Assembly (NCBI GenBank): GCA_023429685.1
Contig: JAEZDF010000061.1
Coordinates: forward strand, 1 to 20,427
From: Bacillota bacterium
Lineage (GTDB): Bacteria; Bacillota; Clostridia; Oscillospirales; Ruminococcaceae
Direction of reading: 5' to 3'
Length of the DNA: 20,427 nt
Positions 15,701 to 20,427 of this stretch are shown piece after piece. Position 1 is the first letter of the stretch. Every line of letters starts with the position of its first letter. The notes under the pieces were generated by a model. That model was not told the origin of the DNA, made no database searches, and saw nothing but the letters and a program-made list of their open reading frames with translations. Position numbers and translations under genes: made by a program.

Positions 15701-18700
15701 AAAAAACTGTTTTCGGTGGGGTACGACTGCGAAAAGCAGAGCCTGGTTCACTCCCATTACGACCTTTTGATGAGCGAAGCGCGCCTTGCGAGCTATTTTG
15801 CCATCGCAACGGGGCAGGTGCCCAAAAAGCACTGGGGAGCGCTTGCCCGCACACTCGCGCGCCAAGGTACCTTTGCAGGACCGATATCATGGGGAGGCAG
15901 CGTGTTTGAGTACTTTATGCCCCACCTGTTGTTGCCCGTTTACGAGGGGTCGCTGCTATACGAGGCGCTACGCTTTTGCAGCTACTGCCAAAAGGTGCGC
16001 GCGCGTAGCCTGTCGCTGCCATGGGGCGTTTCAGAGAGCGGGTTTTACGCGTTTGACAACCAGCTAAACTACCGCTACAAGGCACACGGGGTACAAAAGC
16101 TTGGGTTGATGCGAGGGCTTAATAATGAATACGTTGTGTCGCCCTATTCCACCTTTTTGACGATGGGGCACGACCCGTATGCAGCGTTAAAGAACCTTGC
16201 CGAGCTTGAGAAGATTGGTATGGTGGGCAAATGGGGCTTTTATGAGGCGTGCGACTATACCCACCGTCGTACGGGCGCATACAAGCGGGGCATTGTGCGC
16301 AGCTATATGGCGCACCATGTGGGTATGAGCCTGCTTTCGGTAAACAATGCGGTGCACGACAACTGCATGCAGCTCCGCTTTATGTCCGACCGTGCCATGA
16401 AGGCAGCACAGGAGCTATTAGAGGAAAAGATTGCCGCGGGCAGCTTGATTTTTGAAGACGTGCCCGACCGCGCAGAAGCGCCCCGCCATGGGCGCGAGAC
16501 CCCGACCGAGGAGGTGTATACCGAAGTGTCACCCCAAAATACGCATGTCCAGATTCTTTCTAACGGCGAGCTGACCGCCGTGCTTAGCGATGTCGGCACA
16601 CAGCATATCTCGTTTGGCAGCATCGACATCACCCGACGTACCACCGACCCGCTGCGTGCGCCCTGCGGCGTGTATTTTGTCGCGCAGATGCAAAACCAAA
16701 CGGTATGTGCGACCACCGCGCCCTTTTATGATGCAAAAGCAAAACATGTGGCAAAGCTGTTCGGTTCGGGTGTGGAGTATTACGGGATTAAAGAGCAGGT
16801 TGAGGCGGGGCTTCAGGTGTGCGTTCACAGCGACCTGCCCGTCTGCCAGTATATCGGTGTCGTAAAGAACAACTCCCCCAAAAAGGAGAAGGCACAGGTG
16901 CTCGTCTACTTTGAGCCGGCGCTTGCCCCCTTTCGGGATGTGGAGGCGCACCCCGCGTTTACCCGCCTGTTTTTACAGGCGGTGTACGACCGTGCGTCGA
17001 GCAGTCTAATCTTCAGCAGGCGCACCCGCCCGGGCGAAAGCGATGTAAGCGTGGCGATCGGCTTTTTGGACGAAACGCCGTTTGAATACGAAACAGTAAA
17101 GCATAACCTGTTGTCGCTGCCCTATGGAATTGCGTCGCTGGGCGACGCGTTTGAGCGTCCGTTTCTTGGCGGAGAGGGGGTGCCCGACGCCGTGTGCGCC
17201 ATCCGCGCCCATACCGACATTGCACCTGGTGCCCAAAAGGAGTTTGCGTTTGTCATAGCGGCGGATGATACACCAGAGGGCGCAGTATCCCGCGTCGTTG
17301 CGGCCAGGCGCAGGGGCGCCATCGGCTCCGCCCGCGCGGCACGCTCGCCTGTTGCCACGACAAAGCTTGAGGACTGCATTGGGCAAAGTGTTCTGCCACA
17401 GCTGTTTTACCCACGACGCGAAACACAGGAGAGCATCGCAGCGGCACTGAAAAACGAGCTTGGCGTCCACGGGCTTTGGGGGCTTAGCATCTCGGGCGAT
17501 TTCCCCATCGTGCTCATAGAGGTGCACGACTCCGACGACGTGGTGCGTTGCGAGGGCTATATTAAGCTGCTTCAAAAGCTCAGGGTGTGCAACGTATTCT
17601 TTGACCTTGTGGTTTTGTACAGCAACGCGCAACAGGAGGGCGACACAATACGGCAGACGCTCGCAGACCTTGCACACGAGTGCATGGCAGAGGATCTTTT
17701 GGGTGCTAGGGTAGGCATCCACGCGGTGAACCTTGCGGTTTGCGACAGCAAGGTACGCACCCAGCTGTATGCCGCTGCTAGCCATGTGGTGGAGCAGTCG
17801 CTGGTGCGTCACCCGCAGCCGGCACGTGCCTACCAGCCGCTCGTTGTCACCCCGGCGGAGAAGGAGCGTTTAACCATTGTGGGGGAGGATCGCATCATCG
17901 GCGGCGCGTTTACCCGCGAGCGGTTTTACGTCACGGGTACACCCCGTGCGCCGTGGTGCCACGTGCTGTCAAACCCCGCCTTTGGCACGCTGCTGTCCGA
18001 TAAGGCACTGGGCTTTAGCTGGGCGGTCAACGCCAGAGAGAACAAGCTTACGCCGTGGTTTAACGACCTTGCGCTCGACAACGTAGGCGAGATGCTCGTG
18101 CTCGATACCGGCGGCATGCGCTTTGACCTTGTAAACGGCGCGCTCGCCTCGTTCTCGCCCCGCGACGCGATGTATGAGGGCAGGGTAGCCTTCGGTAAGA
18201 TTCATTCAACCGTTTCGGTTACGATATCCCCGCACGGATGCGCAAAGTATCTCGACGTTACCCTGCAAAACACCACCAAGGAGGTGATTGACATCGAGCT
18301 CTGCTACTACACCGAGCCGGTACTCGGCGTCAACCGCAGTACGGCGCGTCATCTCATTCCAAGCATGCACGGCCACATGCTTACGCTTACAAACCCCTTT
18401 AACACGGCGGTGGGCGGCTGCATGGCGGTGGGTAGCGATAAGAAGGACGTCTTCTACCACTGCGAGCGGGCTGCGTTTCTGTGCGGCAAGGCTACCCCTG
18501 AACTGCCATATCCAAACGACGACCCGTGCGCCGCGGCGATTCACCCGTACAAGCTTCCCCCGAGCGGGCGGTATTCGGTAAGGTTTATTCTGAGCTATGG
18601 TATGGATAAGGATGCCTGCGTAAAACAGGCAAGGGGTAGCACGCAGCGGCGGGAGCGCGAAAACAACATCTGGATAGACACCCCCGACCGGCTGCTAAAC

Positions 18701-20122
18701 CACCTGGTGAACACATGGTTACCACACCAGACCGAGCACGCACGCATTATGGGGCGTACCGGCTACTATCAGTGCGGCGGCGCATGGGGCTTTCGCGACC
18801 AGCTTCAGGATGTGTGCGCAAGCCTGCTGCTTGACCCCAAACCCGCGCGGCGGCATATCCTGCGTGCGGCAAGGGCGCAGTTTAAAGAGGGGGATGTGCT
18901 GCACTGGTGGCACAGTCTGCCCCAGCGGGGCGGCGGCATGCGCGGCGTAAGAACCCGCTACAGCGACGATTTGCTGTGGCTACCCTATACCGTCTGTGAG
19001 TACCTTGAAAAGACAAACGACACGTCGCTGCTCGATGTGCGCATCCCCTATCTCGGGGGTGCTGCGCTGTCGTCGGGGGAGCACGAGCGGTACTTCGGTC
19101 CGTCTGTCTCGGACGAAACGGGCGACATCTATGACCACTGTTGCCGCGCCATCGACCACGCCATGCGCCTTGGCGAGCACGGATTGCCCCTAATGGGCAG
19201 CGGAGACTGGAACGACGGCTACAATCTGGTGGGTGCCGACGGCAGGGGCGAAAGCGTGTGGCTTGCCCTGTTTCTTTCGGTGGTGCTAGACCGCTTTGCT
19301 ACGGTATGTGACCAGCGCGGGGATGCGGCGCGGGCGCAGCGACTAAAGGACAACGCCGCACTGCTGCGCAGTGCGGTGGACGAACACTGTTTTGACGGCG
19401 GCTGGTACTTGCGCGCGTTTTACGACGACGGCACCAAGATGGGCAGTGCACAAAATGACGAGTGCCGCATCGATTCGCTGCCACAGAGCTTTGCGGTATT
19501 TGCAGGCATGCCAGATAAGGAGCGGGTAAACTCCGCGCTCGAAAACGCCTGCACCCATCTGGTAGACGCAGAAAACGGAATTGTCCGCCTGTTTACGCCG
19601 TCCTTTAACAAAGGCGTGCAAAACCCCGGGTATGTCAAGGCGTATCCTCCCGGCATCCGCGAAAACGGCGGACAGTACACCCATGCGGCCATCTGGCTTG
19701 CGCAGGCATTACTCAAGGCGGGCATGACCGATAAGGGCTACGAGCTTCTCGGCCTTATTAACCCAGCGAATAAGTACAAGGAGCAGCGCACCGCCGAGAT
19801 GTATCAGCTTGAGCCGTATTACCTTGCGGCGGATGTGTATACCAACCCCTGTGCCTATGGCAGGGGAGGGTGGAGCATCTATACGGGCGCTGCGGGTTGG
19901 TATTACCGTACGGTGGTAGAGGATTTACTCGGCATTCGTTTGCGAGGAAAAACACTCGAGCTTGCGCCGCGCATCCCTGGGGCGTGGGACGGCTTTGCGA
20001 TGCGCCTGACCTTCTTTGGCACCACCGTTCGCGTGCGTGTCTCTAGCGACCACGCCGACGCCCCGAGTGCGATAAGCATCCCTCTTGACGGTGGGGTGCA
20101 TGACGTGAAACTAAGGCGTTAG
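12713..20122 (+). CDS. Cyclic beta-1,2-glucan synthase (GT84-GH189-GH94), 2469 aa
   Basis: This large membrane enzyme builds beta-1,2-glucan from UDP-glucose and closes it into rings. Residues about 1-260 are helical and soluble; two membrane helices follow near 266-305. The GT84 transferase carries LDADTG (Asp471, Asp473), SHDILEGEY and the Q-x-x-RW motif RQHRWIRGD (Gln617-Trp620). More membrane helices lie at about 660-815. Residues about 830-1245 resemble the glycoamylase-like domain now classed as GH189, thought to cyclise the chain by transglycosylation; Glu1066, Glu1108, Glu1139 and Glu1178 are candidates that I cannot assign. The GH94 part has beta-sandwiches near 1280-1600 and 1727-1960 and an (alpha/alpha)6 domain to about 2430 with GSGDWNDG (Asp2165, Asp2168). 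The GTG at 12713 is chosen because AAGGAG (12699-12704) lies 8 bases before it; the frame runs back to a TTG at 12641 without a ribosome site. The rhizobial enzymes are about 2,800 residues, so this one is somewhat shorter. Confidence 0.92.
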   Translation: MKTGYSNNPIDRARIPQKPYMKKPIALRTMAAQEIKTLWSLYREVSREKTRSGVRQWLYDNYYTLQAEGRSVVRSLRHENPLPCMESSSVPVVYHLVSSVFVAKRTELTGESLEQFLCEIQRDTPLAVAELCFVPTALRCAYISVCRKACEQDATDKDAEDLFAYGICSLRAIGDLCFEDIFNNCSAVERVLQQDPSGDYPNMDEESKNLYRFKISRIAVANDISELQAAKNMLAYVQNGQTPRERHIGHPIFLVDDLHQKAQAKGRCALMLTAVIPLILSVTIGLFLQSIWPALLLYLPLWEIVRPLIEQFAMRGVPATVIPRIALERDLPSGADTLVTVSTLMPRPEDAPALEKHLENLFITNGGEGVGFMVLADFKEDKEATNPKDMAMLTAAQGVVTRLNARFGDCFYLLVRKRSYNKSSKRFGGWERKRGAITQLVRFIRGQSIPVKLFCGNMDALRRTRYILALDADTGLLLGSVAQLVGAAIHPLNRAEVSRETGVVTRGYGIFLPRISVSLASAYKTGFSKVMAGCGGITAYGAVCPNLYQDLFGSAVFSGKGLIDVRAFFEVMDQRFDEGVILSHDILEGEYLRTAYVSDVELTESFPQNAASFFSRQHRWIRGDVQNAPFVFRSVARGGVKERNVLSGVSRYKLFDNIRRALTPVAAYLCIAVAFFADTPLSYSLALGGFFTMTAPQLLSAVAAIFSSRGFALSREYYSKVLPAALESVSQAFFSFVFLPKHAFMAADAVIRSLYRMTVSHEKLLEWTTAADAERGGKRFFSQLKGLLPGVVSGIVLLLSPVSILRLFGILFLVSPLVAFSSSKETGSQGGTIDAQTQDLLTAYAAMMWRYYEKTCIARENYLPPDNVQEAPTYVVAHRTSPTNIGLMLLCTLAARDFHFITTEEMTLRIQRSLTTILRMERYQGNLYNWYDTRTLALLQPAFVSSVDSANFLCCLVALREGIKEYITDQAKLAKITQQISTLINEADLTMFYNKRKKLFSVGYDCEKQSLVHSHYDLLMSEARLASYFAIATGQVPKKHWGALARTLARQGTFAGPISWGGSVFEYFMPHLLLPVYEGSLLYEALRFCSYCQKVRARSLSLPWGVSESGFYAFDNQLNYRYKAHGVQKLGLMRGLNNEYVVSPYSTFLTMGHDPYAALKNLAELEKIGMVGKWGFYEACDYTHRRTGAYKRGIVRSYMAHHVGMSLLSVNNAVHDNCMQLRFMSDRAMKAAQELLEEKIAAGSLIFEDVPDRAEAPRHGRETPTEEVYTEVSPQNTHVQILSNGELTAVLSDVGTQHISFGSIDITRRTTDPLRAPCGVYFVAQMQNQTVCATTAPFYDAKAKHVAKLFGSGVEYYGIKEQVEAGLQVCVHSDLPVCQYIGVVKNNSPKKEKAQVLVYFEPALAPFRDVEAHPAFTRLFLQAVYDRASSSLIFSRRTRPGESDVSVAIGFLDETPFEYETVKHNLLSLPYGIASLGDAFERPFLGGEGVPDAVCAIRAHTDIAPGAQKEFAFVIAADDTPEGAVSRVVAARRRGAIGSARAARSPVATTKLEDCIGQSVLPQLFYPRRETQESIAAALKNELGVHGLWGLSISGDFPIVLIEVHDSDDVVRCEGYIKLLQKLRVCNVFFDLVVLYSNAQQEGDTIRQTLADLAHECMAEDLLGARVGIHAVNLAVCDSKVRTQLYAAASHVVEQSLVRHPQPARAYQPLVVTPAEKERLTIVGEDRIIGGAFTRERFYVTGTPRAPWCHVLSNPAFGTLLSDKALGFSWAVNARENKLTPWFNDLALDNVGEMLVLDTGGMRFDLVNGALASFSPRDAMYEGRVAFGKIHSTVSVTISPHGCAKYLDVTLQNTTKEVIDIELCYYTEPVLGVNRSTARHLIPSMHGHMLTLTNPFNTAVGGCMAVGSDKKDVFYHCERAAFLCGKATPELPYPNDDPCAAAIHPYKLPPSGRYSVRFILSYGMDKDACVKQARGSTQRRERENNIWIDTPDRLLNHLVNTWLPHQTEHARIMGRTGYYQCGGAWGFRDQLQDVCASLLLDPKPARRHILRAARAQFKEGDVLHWWHSLPQRGGGMRGVRTRYSDDLLWLPYTVCEYLEKTNDTSLLDVRIPYLGGAALSSGEHERYFGPSVSDETGDIYDHCCRAIDHAMRLGEHGLPLMGSGDWNDGYNLVGADGRGESVWLALFLSVVLDRFATVCDQRGDAARAQRLKDNAALLRSAVDEHCFDGGWYLRAFYDDGTKMGSAQNDECRIDSLPQSFAVFAGMPDKERVNSALENACTHLVDAENGIVRLFTPSFNKGVQNPGYVKAYPPGIRENGGQYTHAAIWLAQALLKAGMTDKGYELLGLINPANKYKEQRTAEMYQLEPYYLAADVYTNPCAYGRGGWSIYTGAAGWYYRTVVEDLLGIRLRGKTLELAPRIPGAWDGFAMRLTFFGTTVRVRVSSDHADAPSAISIPLDGGVHDVKLRR

Positions 20123-20188
20123 CGCAGTTGTAAAATCATTAAGCCATTGTTAAATTTATACGGCGGTATGGAACTGTTCGTGTTTGTG

Positions 20189-20297
20189 TGGTAAAATGAT
20201 TAGTGAGTAAATGGAAAACCCGTTTACGTTAATATCCAAAAACCCATCGTTATTGTTTTTGTTACAGGTAATCGGCGCAGGGCGGCACGGTGTCGCC
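20189..20297 (+). promoter_or_regulatory. Possible promoter and leader hairpin before the last gene
   Basis: TG-G-TAAAAT (-10 at 20192-20197) is an extended -10 candidate without a clear -35. Further down GGCGGCA (20281-20287) pairs with TGTCGCC (20291-20297) around CGG, with only TTT after it. No convincing terminator for the glucan synthase gene was seen between 20123 and 20335, so read-through is possible. Confidence 0.3.
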
Positions 20298-20335
20298 TTT
20301 CGCCCAACTAAGGATAAATGGTGCGGAGGACAGAT

Positions 20336-20427
20336 ATGTCAAGCAAGCTTAACCGAGAGAAGATCGCGCACAACGTGTATTATTCCAGCGTCACCGATGC
20401 GCGCTACAAAACAAACCGGATATCGGT
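20336..20427 (+). CDS. N-terminus of a probable M16-family metallopeptidase (3' truncated by window)
   Basis: Only 30 residues are inside the window: they begin MSSKLNREKIAHNVYYSSV and continue with the segment DARYKTNRIS. GGAGGA at 20325-20330 lies 5 bases before the ATG. The pattern of a short charged start, a 'NGV-x-hydrophobic' strand and K-T-N-R-I-S is what I recall from the start of YmfF/YmfH-type M16 (insulinase/processing protease-like) proteins of Firmicutes. The zinc-binding HxxEH motif would come later and cannot be seen, so the family call is tentative, while the gene start is well supported. Confidence 0.6.
   Translation, partial: MSSKLNREKIAHNVYYSSVTDARYKTNRIS

Noticed and set aside
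17006..17812. A 268-codon open frame on the minus strand inside the glucan synthase gene
   Set aside because: It is a frame shadow of a GC-rich gene with strong conserved motifs on the plus strand; no ribosome site or recognisable domain.
1..20427. CRISPR arrays, tRNA/rRNA genes, insertion sequences, integrase or defence genes
   Set aside because: I looked on both strands and saw no direct-repeat array, cloverleaf, transposase motif or phage-type gene; intergenic spaces are short and explained by promoters and terminators.

Overview
The window looks like a chromosomal stretch from an anaerobic Gram-positive bacterium of the Bacillota, most likely class Clostridia. The signs are an S-layer-homology (SLH) surface protein, a type II lipobox lipoprotein, strong GGAGG-type ribosome sites with some GTG starts, clear TTGACA/TATAAT promoters, many hairpin/U-tract terminators, and Firmicutes-like AraM, AbfA and ArsR-type regulator families. 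No tRNA, rRNA, CRISPR array, transposase or phage gene was seen.

Layout. (1) 1-2790: the C-terminal end of an SLH-anchored surface protein, then a monocistronic, AT-richer gene for a 575-residue lipoprotein of unknown function; each is followed by a terminator. (2) 2791-9583: a pentose/arabinoxylan neighbourhood with a GH43 xylosidase/arabinofuranosidase (+) behind a long leader, a small three-helix membrane protein (+), an AraM/EgsA-type glycerol-1-phosphate dehydrogenase (-), a divergent ArsR-type winged-helix regulator with a large C-terminal domain (+), and a GH51 alpha-L-arabinofuranosidase (-). Convergent pairs are separated by bidirectional terminators. (3) 9584-12527: a Na+/phosphate symporter with a PhoU-like tail (+) and the DNA-repair glycosylase MutY (-). 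(4) 12713-20122: a single 7.4-kb gene for a 2469-residue cyclic beta-1,2-glucan synthase (GT84 transferase, GH189-like middle domain, GH94 phosphorylase domain). (5) 20336-end: the first 30 residues of what is probably an M16-family metallopeptidase.

How the genes fit together. Neither GH43 nor GH51 has a signal peptide, so both should act in the cytoplasm on imported (arabino)xylo-oligosaccharides; no transporter or arabinose isomerase/kinase genes lie in the window. The ArsR-type regulator lies between egsA and abfA and is a reasonable candidate controller of them. Two inverted repeats lie upstream of the abfA promoter. araM (egsA) also sits with arabinose genes in Bacillus subtilis, so the grouping has precedent. 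The cyclic glucan synthase and the phosphate transporter have no evident functional link to the sugar genes.

No clearly new multi-gene system is visible. The most promising leads are the structured leader before GH43, the ArsR regulator's C-terminal domain, the paired operator-like repeats in front of abfA, and the presence of a cyclic beta-1,2-glucan synthase in an apparently Gram-positive genome.
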